The translations under genes were made by a program, and so were the position numbers. Of a stretch of 45,704 nt of DNA, positions 1-9,380 are shown in pieces. This DNA is from UBA6109 sp964506465 (GTDB lineage Bacteria; Desulfobacterota; Syntrophia; Syntrophales; UBA6109). The notes under the pieces are model-generated. The model saw only the letters and a program-made list of their open reading frames with translations. It made no database searches and was not told the DNA's origin. Each line of letters starts with the position of its first letter. Position 1 is the first letter of the stretch. The stretch lies in contig CAZDLM010000016.1 in assembly GCA_964506465.1 (NCBI GenBank), positions 1-45,704 on the forward strand, written 5' to 3'.

Positions 1-71
1 ACGAGGGGGTTCTTTTGAATAACGCCGTGAGCATCTATTCGATCGCAAGATGACGATGGAGTGGAATTTGT

Positions 72-1433
72 ATGCGTAGGCGCCGGCATAATCGCTGCAC
101 GTTGATTCTCATACTGCTCCTTACATTTTCCCCACCCACCTGGGCGGAAAGCATTACCTATAAAGGGGTTGTTAAAGATGCCTTGCAGAATTCCGCACGA
201 ATTCGGGTCAAGGCGGAAGATATTCATATTTCCAATGCCGTCTATCGCCAGAATTACGCGGGCTTGTATCCGGAAGTCGCGGCTGTGAGCCGCTTCGAGA
301 AGCACGAAAATCTGGCTAACCAAGGCGCCGGAATCGACACCATTAACGGAGAGGTAGTGGGCGGCGATCAGAGCGCCTGGCGGTCGAGCGCCTACCTTCA
401 GGGGCAATACTATCTTTCCCATTGGTACAAAAAGCGCTTCGAGATCGATTATTACGAACGCCTACGAGACGTCCGGATATGTGAAGTGAATGTCGAAGCC
501 AAGAGTATTCTCAAAGAAATAACGGGAATATACGGCGTTCTGGCGGAAAACGGGGTCAAGCTGCGCTACGGCGCCGACATATTGAGGCGTATGCAGGAGG
601 TCCTGTATCTAAAGAAACAGGCTTTTGTCGGCGGCCAGGCTGCTTATGAAGAGGTCCTGAAGCTGGAGGCGGACATCGTCGCCCTGGAAAAGGAAATGGG
701 AGCGATCCGGAAGGAATATAAAGAGAATCTGGAAAAGCTATATAGCTATACAGGCAAGGCCTACGGCGAAGATGTCGATATAGAAGCGTTATCCGCCACG
801 GGGGAGCAGCCATTACCCGATTATTCCCGCCGGGTTGAAGAAACACCTGAATACAGGGCCAAGATAAAAGAGTTGGAGGCTGTGAAAGCCAAGAGCAAGG
901 CCGTATCGAACAACTTTTTCCCCGATGTCTCTCTTTATGGACGCTACGATTTCTATGGCGCGAATCAGGACAGTTTGGATCGGTCCGTTAACGATTTCCG
1001 GCAGACCTCTTACTCGGCAGGTGTCATGATCAGCCTGCCTCTTTTTGACGGCGGCGTGAGGAAGTGGGACCGAGCGAGAAACCTCTTGGAGATTAAAAAA
1101 CAAGACGAGACCATCAAAGCGGTCGCGGAGGAAAAAAACCGGGATATAAGAACGCTTTATGCCGGGTATCAGGAAATCCTCAAATCCTTCGTTCATTATC
1201 GGAAACTGGCCGATCAATACGGCCGGATGCTCGATATAACAAAGAAGGCAAAAGGCCTGGGGGAAAGGAGCCTGGTGGAAGTCAAGGAACTGGAAAAGGA
1301 TTCCCTCACGGTGGAGCGCGATTTGAAGGCCGCAGAACAAACGCTTGCGGCATATGAACGGCGGATCATGATCGAGACGGACTATAAAACATTCATAAGT
1401 GAGCACAATGGAAACTGGCCTTATCAGTATTGA
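72..1433 (+). CDS. TolC-type outer-membrane factor of a type I secretion system
   Basis: This is a 453-residue outer-membrane efflux protein that would form the trans-periplasmic exit duct. The N-terminus has an Arg-rich n-region, a Leu/Ile-rich core and a likely signal-peptidase I site after PPTWA, near residue 25. The mature part is rich in charged heptad-like helices (about residues 140-240 and 360-445), with segments such as SYSAGVMISLPLFDGG that are typical of the beta-barrel strands of OEP proteins. The gene overlaps the next one (ABC exporter) by 35 bp, and an HlyD adaptor follows, so all three parts of a type I exporter are encoded together. Base composition is visibly lower in GC than in the rest of the window. 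Only 71 bp of upstream sequence are present, so the promoter and any earlier operon genes are not visible. Family assignment is secure; the cargo is unknown. Confidence 0.88.
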   Translation: MRRRRHNRCTLILILLLTFSPPTWAESITYKGVVKDALQNSARIRVKAEDIHISNAVYRQNYAGLYPEVAAVSRFEKHENLANQGAGIDTINGEVVGGDQSAWRSSAYLQGQYYLSHWYKKRFEIDYYERLRDVRICEVNVEAKSILKEITGIYGVLAENGVKLRYGADILRRMQEVLYLKKQAFVGGQAAYEEVLKLEADIVALEKEMGAIRKEYKENLEKLYSYTGKAYGEDVDIEALSATGEQPLPDYSRRVEETPEYRAKIKELEAVKAKSKAVSNNFFPDVSLYGRYDFYGANQDSLDRSVNDFRQTSYSAGVMISLPLFDGGVRKWDRARNLLEIKKQDETIKAVAEEKNRDIRTLYAGYQEILKSFVHYRKLADQYGRMLDITKKAKGLGERSLVEVKELEKDSLTVERDLKAAEQTLAAYERRIMIETDYKTFISEHNGNWPYQY

Positions 1434-3507
1434 AGTGGTGTCGAAAATCCACTCTGTGAACATTGATATCCAGGCTGTCAGGCGGCGCTATTTTGTCGAG
1501 AGCGAACTGCGGCCGGAGGAAGTCCTAAGAATTCTCCGGGACCACGGTATCCGCGCGCGCCAGAAAAATCCCAAGACGTTGGATGTGCTTTTCAACTACC
1601 CATCCCCACTAATCTTTACGGATAAGGAGGGTAATTTCCATGTCCTTGTCGGAAGGAAGGACGATAAAATTTTTATCTTCAACTGCATCGAAAAAAAGAT
1701 GATGTCGATGGCGGTGGAGGATTTCAAAGCCATGTGGAGCGGGATGATGATTGCCGTCTATCCACGGTTCACGAAGTCGGAATTCTTTCTGAACATCCGC
1801 TGGCTCTTCAAAGAATTTATCAAACACCGGCCGGTCTTTTCGGCGGTTGTCCTATCCTCTTTCATTATCCAGCTCTTCGGACTGGTGACGCCCCTCTTCA
1901 TCCAGGTCATCATTGACAAGGTTCTTGCGCATCACGCTTTGACGACGCTGGAAGTCGTTGCCGGAGCGTTTCTGATCGTGCTCCTTTTCGAAACGGTCCT
2001 GAACCTCATGCGCAACTATCTCCTCTACCACACGGCGAATAAGATTGACGCCAGCCTGGGAGCGAAGGTCTACCGACACTTGCTTTCGTTGCCGTTTCGA
2101 TACTTCGAAACTCGCAAAGTGGGGAATATCATCGCACGGGTCCGCGAGTTGGAGAATCTCCGGCAGTTCATGACCAATATCTCTCTGACGGTGCTCCTCG
2201 ATACGATTTTCTCCATTGTTTTTATCGCTATTATGGCCGTCTATAGCATCTACTTGACGCTTATCGTTCTGCTCTTCGTAGCGACGATAGCGTTGATCTC
2301 GTTCATTGCCACGCCCATGATGAAAGACAAACTCAATGAGAAATTTCATAAAGGCGCTGCCGCCCAATCTTTTTTGGTGGAGTCGATCACTGGAGTCCAG
2401 ACCGTAAAATCACTGGCCATCGAAGGAAAGATGATTAAGGATTGGGAGAATAATTTAGGCGATTATATCCTCTCGGCTTTTAAACTCTCCAATGTGGGAA
2501 ATGTGGCTGTGTCGTCCTCGCAGATGTTTCAAAAGATGATGACACTGGCCGTTATCTACTTCGGCGTGAGTCTGGTTTTTAGCGGCAGGCTGAGCGTAGG
2601 CCAACTCATCGCGTTTCAGATGTTCGCCTCCCAGTTGAGCAGCCCCATTCTTCGTCTGGTTCACATGTGGCAGGATTTCCAGCAAGCGAAGCTTTCGCTT
2701 GACCGAATCGGGGACATCATCAACACCCCGCCGGAAGTCGTGGGAGGCGCCATTACGGTGGAGCATTTAAAGGGGGAGATAGTCGCCAAGGATCTTTCCT
2801 TCCGGTATGCCCCCGAGGCCCCGCTGGTTCTTGACCGAGTCAACTTTGCGATCGGGTCCGGCATGATGATAGGTATCGTAGGACGAAGCGGGTCCGGGAA
2901 GAGCACCATCGCCAAACTGATTCAACGCCTCTACTTGCCGATAGAAGGAACGATGTTGATTGACGGCGTCGATATCCGGCATCTCGATCCCCTTTTCCTT
3001 CGATACCGAACGGGAATTGTGCTGCAAGAATGCTTTCTCTTCAGTGGCACGATTCGGGAAAATATTGCCATGTCGGCTCCAAACGCCAATATGGAACGAA
3101 TCATCGAGGTTGCCCGCATCGCCGGCGCGCATGACTTTATTTCCGAGATGCCGCTTGGTTATGATACCTACGTGGAAGAACGGGGTTCGTCGCTTTCCGG
3201 CGGGCAGAAACAACGGATTGCCATTGCCCGTGCCCTCATCACCGACCCCAACATTTTGATCTTCGATGAGGCCACGAGCGCCTTGGATTATGAATCGGAA
3301 CGGATAATTCAGCGGAACCTGGGCATGATCCGTAAAGGGAGAACGCTGATTTTTATCGCCCACCGCCTTTCTGTGATGCGGGACTGCGATATGGTGATCG
3401 TTTTGGACAGGGGCAAGATCGTCGAGCAGGGGTCGCATGAATCCCTGATGAAGGGGAACGGACTTTATGCCTACCTCTACAAACAGCAGGAGGAAGCCCG
3501 CCTGTGA
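1399..3507 (+). CDS. Type I secretion ABC transporter/permease with inactive C39-like domain (HlyB-like)
   Basis: This 702-residue inner-membrane exporter has the HlyB order. An N-terminal C39-peptidase-like domain (about 15-125) lacks the catalytic Cys, so it should dock substrate rather than cleave a leader. A transmembrane domain (about 145-430) is followed by the ATPase domain with Walker A GRSGSGKST near 495, signature LSGGQ near 600, Walker B ILIFDEATSALD near 618 and the switch His in IAHRLS near 654. The GTG start at 1399 lies inside the tolC-like gene; an in-frame ATG at 1408 is an alternative. The stop overlaps the GTG of the HlyD gene (GTGA), so translational coupling is likely. 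An HlyB-type pseudo-peptidase domain usually goes with large C-terminally signalled (RTX-type) cargo, but no such gene is visible in the window. Confidence 0.92.
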   Translation: MSTMETGLISIEVVSKIHSVNIDIQAVRRRYFVESELRPEEVLRILRDHGIRARQKNPKTLDVLFNYPSPLIFTDKEGNFHVLVGRKDDKIFIFNCIEKKMMSMAVEDFKAMWSGMMIAVYPRFTKSEFFLNIRWLFKEFIKHRPVFSAVVLSSFIIQLFGLVTPLFIQVIIDKVLAHHALTTLEVVAGAFLIVLLFETVLNLMRNYLLYHTANKIDASLGAKVYRHLLSLPFRYFETRKVGNIIARVRELENLRQFMTNISLTVLLDTIFSIVFIAIMAVYSIYLTLIVLLFVATIALISFIATPMMKDKLNEKFHKGAAAQSFLVESITGVQTVKSLAIEGKMIKDWENNLGDYILSAFKLSNVGNVAVSSSQMFQKMMTLAVIYFGVSLVFSGRLSVGQLIAFQMFASQLSSPILRLVHMWQDFQQAKLSLDRIGDIINTPPEVVGGAITVEHLKGEIVAKDLSFRYAPEAPLVLDRVNFAIGSGMMIGIVGRSGSGKSTIAKLIQRLYLPIEGTMLIDGVDIRHLDPLFLRYRTGIVLQECFLFSGTIRENIAMSAPNANMERIIEVARIAGAHDFISEMPLGYDTYVEERGSSLSGGQKQRIAIARALITDPNILIFDEATSALDYESERIIQRNLGMIRKGRTLIFIAHRLSVMRDCDMVIVLDRGKIVEQGSHESLMKGNGLYAYLYKQQEEARL

Positions 3508-4862
3508 ATCACAGCCCTGACTATCACGACTTCAAGCCGATCCTCTCGGAAATCGAGGAGCGACCGCCGAATCCCCTTGGTACGCTATTTCTGTGGACAA
3601 TTATTTCCCTCATGTTGGTTACCATATTGGGCCTATTTTTCGTGAAGGTTGACGTCGTCGTCACGGCCCGGGGGAAAATTATTCCTCTTGGTGACGTCAA
3701 GGTCGTGCAGCCGCTGGAAACGGGGGCGGTGACGAATATCCGCGTTCGAGAAGGCGATTACGTGAAAAAGGGCGATGTTCTCTTAGAGATCGATCCATCC
3801 ATCGACAAGGCGGACCTGGAAGGCAAGGAGCGGAACCTTCTGAATTCCCGTCTGGCTATGGAACGTGTGAATGCGGTTCTCACGAAAAAGGAATTTTCAC
3901 CCTCACCAAAGAGCCTCTCGCAGGAAACGATTAAGGCACAAGCCGCCCATTACGATGCGCAGAAAAACCTTTATGAGACCACCCTCAAAGAAAAGGAAAA
4001 AGAATATAAAGAAAACCTAAGCGCTCTTAGCTCGTTGAAGGAAGAGATGAAAATTTTGAGAGAGCTTCTTACCCATACGCAGGAGGATGAGCGACGTCAG
4101 AAGGAATTGGTGGAAATTGGCGCCCTTCCGGACAACCGCTATCGGGACAAGGTGCGGGAGCGGATGAATCTGGAGAAAGAGTCGGAGGTCAAGGTTGGCC
4201 AGGCTCGGCAAACAGAAACCAAACTCGAACGCATCAAGGATGAGATCGAAATCTTCAAGCATGATTTCCAGAATAAGCTCCTGTCGGAATATACAACCAA
4301 TCTCCAGAGCAAAAACAGCTTGGAGGCCGAAGTAAGCAGCATCAAATTCAAGCAGGGCAAGAAATTCATTATTTCCCCCGTGGATGGTTATGTCCACCTC
4401 TTGCCCGTAAAGACCATCGGGGGAGTGGTTACAACGGCACAGCCTGTTGCGACTATTGTCCCCGAAAATGCGCCGTTAGTGGTCAATGCCGTCGTCTTCA
4501 ACAAGGATATCGGTTTCGTGAAAGAAGGCCAGAAAAGTGTCATCAAAGTCGACACGTTCGACTTTCAGAAGTATGGCGCCATTGATGGAGAAGTAGAGGT
4601 GATAAATCCCTTTAACCTGGAAGAGAAGGAGGGGGCCGGTAGAGAGAATGAAAAAGAAAGCGAACGGGGGGCGGGTTCAGGCGGCTACCCGGTGCGACTG
4701 AAAATGTTAGCGGATCATCTGAGAACAAGAGATGGGATAGAGTATCGGATGAAACCAGGTATGACCGTTACAGCCGAGATCAACGTCGGGAAAAGACGGG
4801 TGATCGAATTTTTCCTGTTCCCCATCATCCGGTATCTCGATGAGGGTCTGAAAGTCCGATAG
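3504..4862 (+). CDS. HlyD-family periplasmic adaptor (membrane fusion protein)
   Basis: This 452-residue protein links the ABC exporter to the outer-membrane duct. It has a cytoplasmic tail of about 27 residues, one transmembrane helix (about 28-50, LFLWTIISLMLVTILGLFF), a first half-lipoyl segment (VVQPLETGAVTNIRVREGD), a long coiled coil (about 95-280) and a second half-lipoyl/barrel part (SPVDGYVHLLPVKTIGGVV). Near residues 373-392 there is an unusual Glu/Gly/Arg-rich low-complexity stretch between beta-barrel strands (EEKEGAGRENEKESERGAG). The C-terminus (GMTVTAEINVGKRRVIEFFL) is canonical for the family. The GTG start overlaps the previous stop. About 157 bp without an obvious terminator separate it from the SPFH gene. 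Confidence 0.9.
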   Translation: MNHSPDYHDFKPILSEIEERPPNPLGTLFLWTIISLMLVTILGLFFVKVDVVVTARGKIIPLGDVKVVQPLETGAVTNIRVREGDYVKKGDVLLEIDPSIDKADLEGKERNLLNSRLAMERVNAVLTKKEFSPSPKSLSQETIKAQAAHYDAQKNLYETTLKEKEKEYKENLSALSSLKEEMKILRELLTHTQEDERRQKELVEIGALPDNRYRDKVRERMNLEKESEVKVGQARQTETKLERIKDEIEIFKHDFQNKLLSEYTTNLQSKNSLEAEVSSIKFKQGKKFIISPVDGYVHLLPVKTIGGVVTTAQPVATIVPENAPLVVNAVVFNKDIGFVKEGQKSVIKVDTFDFQKYGAIDGEVEVINPFNLEEKEGAGRENEKESERGAGSGGYPVRLKMLADHLRTRDGIEYRMKPGMTVTAEINVGKRRVIEFFLFPIIRYLDEGLKVR

Positions 4863-5019
4863 CCTCTCTTCTTCTATTATTTTCGGTACTGACCTTTTCT
4901 GACGGATACTCAATATCTCTTGACACCCGACGTTCGTCCGTGGAGGATGACATTCACTCAGCATCCCTAAGCGTTTCCACCAACCAACAGCCCTTCCGGG
5001 CGGAAAGGATCGCCGGCCT

Positions 5020-6141
5020 ATGGGTACGGACAACGTCGTCTTCCTGGAAGTCATCGAGTGGTTCGACGAAACGGGCAAGGAACTGGTCCATCGCATTCCT
5101 GAAAAGGGCTCGGGCGAGATCAAGTTCGGGGCGCAACTCACCGTGCGGGAAAGCCAGGCCGCTGTCTTTTTCTACAAGGGGCGGGCCTACGATGCCCTGG
5201 GACCAGGGAGGCATACGCTCAAAACGGCGAACCTGCCGATCCTGACCAAGGTGCTGAGCATCCCCTGGGGGATGACGAGCCCCCTGCGCACCGAAGTCTA
5301 CTTCGCCAACATGAAGCTTTTCCCCAATCTCAAATGGGGCACGCGGGACCCGGTGGCCTTTCGCGACAAGGAACTGGGCCTTATCCGCCTGCGCGCTTTC
5401 GGCGTATTCAACATCCGCATCGTCCAGCCGCTTCTCTTCATCAACACGCTGGTCGGGACGCAGGGCGTCTATTCGACGGACGCCATCGAGGAGTACCTTA
5501 ACCGCGTCATCGTGTCGCGTTTCAACGACTACATGGGGGAGAACGTCGATACGATCTTCAATCTTCCCGCCCGGTACAGCGAATTCGCCGATGGTCTGAA
5601 GAAGATCGTCCAGGAGGACATGGCCTCCTACGGCCTCGCGCTGGCGGAGATGTTCGTCAATTCCATCACGCCGCCGCCGGAGGTCCAGAAAGCGATCGAC
5701 GACCGCAGCCGCCTCGGCCTTTTTGACGACCTCAACAAGCTGCTCAAGATGAAGGCCGCCATGGCCCTCGAAGCCGCCGCCTCGCAGACGCAGGGGGAGG
5801 CGGGTGCGGGCCTCGGAATGGGCATGGGGATCATGATGCCGGCGATGTTTGCGGAGGCGTTCCGCGGATCGTCTCAGGGACAGGTTCAGGCGACGGCGCC
5901 GTGCCCGCGCTGCGGCAAGGCTTCGCCGAAGGAAGCGAGGTTCTGCCCGCACTGCGGCCAGCAGATCCTGGTCTTCCGTCAGTGTGCCAAATGCGGCGCC
6001 AATCTGCCGCCCGACGCAAAATTCTGTTCGGGATGCGGCCAGACGGCGGACAAGAAGGCGCCGGTGAGGAAATGCGGGCGCTGCGGCGCTGAAAACCTTC
6101 CCAACTCGAATTATTGCAACGCTTGCGGTGAACGGATCTAA
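5020..6141 (+). CDS. SPFH-domain protein with three C-terminal zinc ribbons (YdjI/virion-core-like)
   Basis: This is a 373-residue protein with an SPFH/band-7-like domain over about residues 25-240 (FGAQLTVRESQAAVFFYKGR, then VDTIFNLPARYSEFADGLKK). A small Ala/Gly/Met-rich linker (GAGLGMGMGIMMPAMFAEAF) follows, then three Cys4 zinc ribbons from about 294 to the end (CPRCGK...CPHCG; CAKCGA...CSGCG; CGRCGA...CNACG). Unlike classical flotillins there is no clear N-terminal membrane anchor, which matches the soluble YdjI-type SPFH proteins that neighbouring proteins recruit to membranes (family knowledge). The ATG at 5020 follows a purine-rich GGAAAGGA about 10 nt upstream. It overlaps the next gene, also a zinc-ribbon protein, by 14 bp, suggesting a two-protein system. 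Its biological role is unknown; membrane stress is a guess from the B. subtilis homologue. Confidence 0.82.
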   Translation: MGTDNVVFLEVIEWFDETGKELVHRIPEKGSGEIKFGAQLTVRESQAAVFFYKGRAYDALGPGRHTLKTANLPILTKVLSIPWGMTSPLRTEVYFANMKLFPNLKWGTRDPVAFRDKELGLIRLRAFGVFNIRIVQPLLFINTLVGTQGVYSTDAIEEYLNRVIVSRFNDYMGENVDTIFNLPARYSEFADGLKKIVQEDMASYGLALAEMFVNSITPPPEVQKAIDDRSRLGLFDDLNKLLKMKAAMALEAAASQTQGEAGAGLGMGMGIMMPAMFAEAFRGSSQGQVQATAPCPRCGKASPKEARFCPHCGQQILVFRQCAKCGANLPPDAKFCSGCGQTADKKAPVRKCGRCGAENLPNSNYCNACGERI

Positions 6142-7345
6142 CTGGGAAGTCGAATATTCCTGTCCCCAGTGCGGCGCGCCGGTGATCCTCGGCGAAGCCG
6201 ACCGTCTGCTTGCCTGCGGTTTTTGCCGGACGAGGCTTTATCTGGCATCCCGGACGGCCTTCCGCTACCGATTCGGAGGCCCCTCCGGCACCTCCTTAGG
6301 AATTCTTTATGTGCCCTATTGGCGCCTGAGGGGTTCGGCGTTCTCCGTCGATCTCCCCGGCGTTTCGTCGCGCTTCATCGACACGAGCGTGCTCGCCGTC
6401 GACCTTCCCGGAATTCCCCAGTCCCTCGGATTGCGTCCGCAGACGATGCGCCTGAAGATTCTCTCGCCGGATGAGACCGGACGCATCCTGGGACCGTCGG
6501 TTAGTCTGAAGGAGGCGATGCCGGCTCTCGGCGGATCCGGCGCCGCTATCCACCGTGCCTTCATCGGCGAGACGACAAGCCTCGTCTATGCGCCTTTCTG
6601 CATGCAGGGCGGTGACCTCCGTGACGCCGTTCTGCGGCGGACCGTCCCCGGCTGGACATCCGGCATGTCCGAGGATCTGCTTTCGCGGCCGGAGGATCGG
6701 AACTGGCGCGTGTCCTTCGTTCCCACGCTGTGCCCGCGCTGCGGATGGGACCTGGAGGGCGAAAAGGACGCTGTCGTACTTCTCTGCCGCCATTGCGATT
6801 CGGCATGGAGTTGCTCGGAGGAGAAACTTCAGCCGGTGACGTTCGCCGTTTTTGAAAAGGAAAAGGCCGATGCGTATCTTCCCTTCTGGCGGATGAGGAT
6901 GAAGATCGAAGAGGCGGAGCTGAATTCCTACGCTGATCTGGTCCGGGAGGCTAATCTGCCGAAGGCGCCGAGTGCCGTCCTGGAGGAGAAGCCGCTTCAC
7001 TTCTGGTCTCCGGCTTTCAAGATCAGCCCAGCCCTCTTCCTGCGCTGGAATCGCGGGATGACGGTCTTCCAGCCGGAAGCGGAGGGGAAGGAGACTTTTC
7101 CCGGCACGATGCTGCATCCCGTCAACCTGCCCCTGAGTGAAGCGGCGGAAAGCATCGTCCTTACGATCGCCAGCCTCGTCACCGACAAGCGAAGGTGGCA
7201 TTCGCTGCTGTCCCGGCTGAATCCGCGTCTCGAAGAGGCGGTGCTCGTCTATCACCCGTTTGTGGCGGAGAGAGCGGAGCTGGTCCATGTGGCCATGGGC
7301 CTGACGGTGGACAGGAGGGCGCTGGCGTTCGGCACGCACCTATAG
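6128..7345 (+). CDS. Uncharacterised zinc-ribbon protein coupled to the SPFH gene
   Basis: This 405-residue protein has no function I can name. Two zinc ribbons are visible: CPQCGAP...CGFCR at about residues 12-33 and CPRCGWD...CRHCD at about 200-222. The rest is a soluble alpha/beta-looking sequence with no signal peptide and no clear membrane span. The paired ribbons resemble rubredoxin/TFIIB-type fingers seen in accessory proteins of SPFH/YdjI systems. The GTG start at 6128 lies inside the end of the SPFH gene (14-bp overlap), so the two are almost certainly co-translated and their products may interact. Repeats follow directly downstream. Confidence 0.72.
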   Translation: MNGSNWEVEYSCPQCGAPVILGEADRLLACGFCRTRLYLASRTAFRYRFGGPSGTSLGILYVPYWRLRGSAFSVDLPGVSSRFIDTSVLAVDLPGIPQSLGLRPQTMRLKILSPDETGRILGPSVSLKEAMPALGGSGAAIHRAFIGETTSLVYAPFCMQGGDLRDAVLRRTVPGWTSGMSEDLLSRPEDRNWRVSFVPTLCPRCGWDLEGEKDAVVLLCRHCDSAWSCSEEKLQPVTFAVFEKEKADAYLPFWRMRMKIEEAELNSYADLVREANLPKAPSAVLEEKPLHFWSPAFKISPALFLRWNRGMTVFQPEAEGKETFPGTMLHPVNLPLSEAAESIVLTIASLVTDKRRWHSLLSRLNPRLEEAVLVYHPFVAERAELVHVAMGLTVDRRALAFGTHL

Positions 7346-7694
7346 ACGGCTGTTGAACCGCGAAGTGTGAAACGATATTGTCATCCCCGCGAAAGCCGGA
7401 ATCCAGGAGCATAGCACTGGACCCCGGCCTGCGCCGGGGTGACGAAATGTGGATCCGGCTCTTGTCTGGGCGACGACTCTTCGTCACCCTTCGATCCTTC
7501 GGCAAGCTCAGGATAAACGGAGCTCAGGGTGACTATTATGTGTCATGCTGAGCTTGTCGAACCACGAAGCATGAGTCATGTCAGGGTGACAGCATGGAGC
7601 TTGCTCCAAAGAGCTTCCCTGTGTTACAGGGCAACTGCAATGACCGCCGGACGAACCATCAGGCGCGTAATAGCAAGGAGGGCGGATTTTCCCG
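7346..7694. repeat. Intergenic repeat cluster (REP-like palindromes)
   Basis: This 349-bp gap holds no convincing gene but at least two palindromic units. Unit A, about 7380-7443, begins GTCATCCCCGCGAAAGCCGG and ends CGCCGGGGTGAC, so its ends are inverted. It resembles the widespread 'GTCAT-CCCGCG-AAAGC-GGAATCCA' interspersed repeat of proteobacteria. Unit B, about 7483-7590, runs from GTCACCCTTCG, through inverted copies of AAGCTCAGG and CTGAGCTTGTCGAA, to CAGGGTGAC. This is also a familiar dispersed palindrome type. Such elements often form hairpins in mRNA or mark recombination-prone gaps. No T-tract follows either unit, so they are not obvious terminators. Confidence 0.7.
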
Positions 7695-9380
7695 ATGAGC
7701 GGCGATATCAACAAGGTCATCTACTCGATGATCGGGGTCAGCAAGTATTACGACCGCAGAGCGGTTCTCAAGGACATCTACCTGTCCTATTTCTACGGCG
7801 CCAAAATCGGCGTCCTGGGCCTCAACGGGTCCGGGAAGAGTTCGCTGCTCCGGATCCTGGCCGGCGTGGACCAGGAATTCCAGGGGAAGACGATTCTCTC
7901 CCCCGGTCATACCGTGGGTTTTCTCGAACAGGAGCCGCAGCTCGACGAAGGAAAGACAGTCCGCGCGATCGTCGAGGAAGGCGTGAAGGACACCGTCGAC
8001 CTCCTCAACGAGTTCAACCGGATCAGCGAGAAGTTTTCCGAGCCCATGTCGGACGAGGAAATGGCGAAATTGTGCGACCGGCAGGCGGCGGTCCAGGAAA
8101 AGCTCGATGCGCTCGATGCCTGGGACCTCGATTCCCGGCTGGAGATGGCGATGGACGCCCTGCGGTGTCCTCCCGGCGATACGCCGGTGAAGGTCCTTTC
8201 CGGCGGGGAACGGCGGCGCGTCGCGCTCTGCCGGCTGCTTCTCCAGAAACCGGATATCCTGCTTCTCGATGAACCGACGAATCACCTCGACGCGGAGACG
8301 GTGGCCTGGCTCGAGCACCATCTGCAGCGTTATCCAGGCACGGTCATCGCGGTGACGCACGACCGCTATTTCCTGGACAATGTGGCAGGCTGGATTTTGG
8401 AGCTCGACCGCGGCGAGGGCATCCCCTGGAAGGGGAATTATTCCTCCTGGCTGGAACAGAAACAGAACCGGCTGCGGTCCGAGGAAAAGACCGAAGGCGA
8501 GCGGCAGAAGACCCTGCAGCGTGAACTGGAATGGATCCGGATGTCGCCGAAGGGCCGCCACGCCAAGGCCAAGGCCCGCATCACCGCCTATGAAAATCTC
8601 CTTTCGCAGGAGAGCGAAAAGCGCGAGGAGGATCTACAGATCTTCATTCCGCCCGGCCCGCGCCTCGGCGACAAGGTCATCGCCGCCGAAGGGGTTTCCA
8701 AGGGTTACGGGGAAAAGATCCTCATGGAGGACGTCTCCTTTTCGCTGCCGCGCGGGGGAATCGTCGGGATCATCGGGCCCAACGGCGCCGGAAAGACGAC
8801 ACTCTTCCGCATGATCACCGGCCAGGAGAAACCGGACAAGGGTTCCATTGTCGTCGGCGACACGGTCCGGCTCGCCTACGTCGACCAGAGCCGGAGTGTC
8901 CTGGACCCGGAAAAGTCGGTCTGGGAGATGATCTCGGGCGGCCGGGATACGATCCAACTGGGCGCGAGGGAGGTGAATTCCCGCGCCCACGTCGCCCGCT
9001 TTAATTTCTCCGGGACGGACCAGCAGAAGCGGATCGGTTCGCTCTCTGGCGGCGAGCGCAATCGGGTTCATCTGGCGATGATGCTCAAGGAAGGCGCCAA
9101 CGTCCTTCTGCTTGACGAGCCGACGAATGACCTCGACGTCAACACCCTGCGCGCCCTCGAAGAGGCGCTGGAGAATTTCGCCGGCTGCGCCGTGATCATC
9201 AGTCACGACCGCTGGTTCCTGGACCGAGTCTGCACGCACATCCTGGCCTTCGAAGGAGAGAGCCGAGTCGTCTGGTACGACGGGAACTATTCGGAATACG
9301 AAGCGGACCGCAAGTCCCGTCTCGGAAAGTCAGCGGATCAGCCCCATCGGATCAAGTACCGCCAGTTGACGAGGATATGA
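7695..9380 (+). CDS. ettA: ABC-F energy-dependent translational throttle protein EttA
   Basis: This 561-residue ABC-F ATPase has two ATPase domains and no membrane domain. Domain 1 has Walker A GLNGSGKSS near 43, signature LSGGE near 167 and Walker B ILLLDEPTNHLD. A charged inter-domain linker (about 245-325; WIRMSPKGRHAKAKARI) follows, then domain 2 with GPNGAGKTT near 361, LSGGE near 448 and VLLLDEPTNDLD. The Arg/Lys-rich linker inserts at the ribosomal E site in EttA, which gates the first peptide bonds according to ATP/ADP ratio (known for E. coli EttA). Length and linker match EttA rather than antibiotic-resistance ABC-F proteins. AAGGAGGG lies upstream of the ATG. The stop overlaps the next ATG (ATGA). 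Confidence 0.95.
   Translation: MSGDINKVIYSMIGVSKYYDRRAVLKDIYLSYFYGAKIGVLGLNGSGKSSLLRILAGVDQEFQGKTILSPGHTVGFLEQEPQLDEGKTVRAIVEEGVKDTVDLLNEFNRISEKFSEPMSDEEMAKLCDRQAAVQEKLDALDAWDLDSRLEMAMDALRCPPGDTPVKVLSGGERRRVALCRLLLQKPDILLLDEPTNHLDAETVAWLEHHLQRYPGTVIAVTHDRYFLDNVAGWILELDRGEGIPWKGNYSSWLEQKQNRLRSEEKTEGERQKTLQRELEWIRMSPKGRHAKAKARITAYENLLSQESEKREEDLQIFIPPGPRLGDKVIAAEGVSKGYGEKILMEDVSFSLPRGGIVGIIGPNGAGKTTLFRMITGQEKPDKGSIVVGDTVRLAYVDQSRSVLDPEKSVWEMISGGRDTIQLGAREVNSRAHVARFNFSGTDQQKRIGSLSGGERNRVHLAMMLKEGANVLLLDEPTNDLDVNTLRALEEALENFAGCAVIISHDRWFLDRVCTHILAFEGESRVVWYDGNYSEYEADRKSRLGKSADQPHRIKYRQLTRI

Noticed and set aside
7346..7694. Small open frames in the repeat-rich gap
   Set aside because: They run through palindromic repeats, so the reading frames follow from repeat sequence and not from coding constraint.
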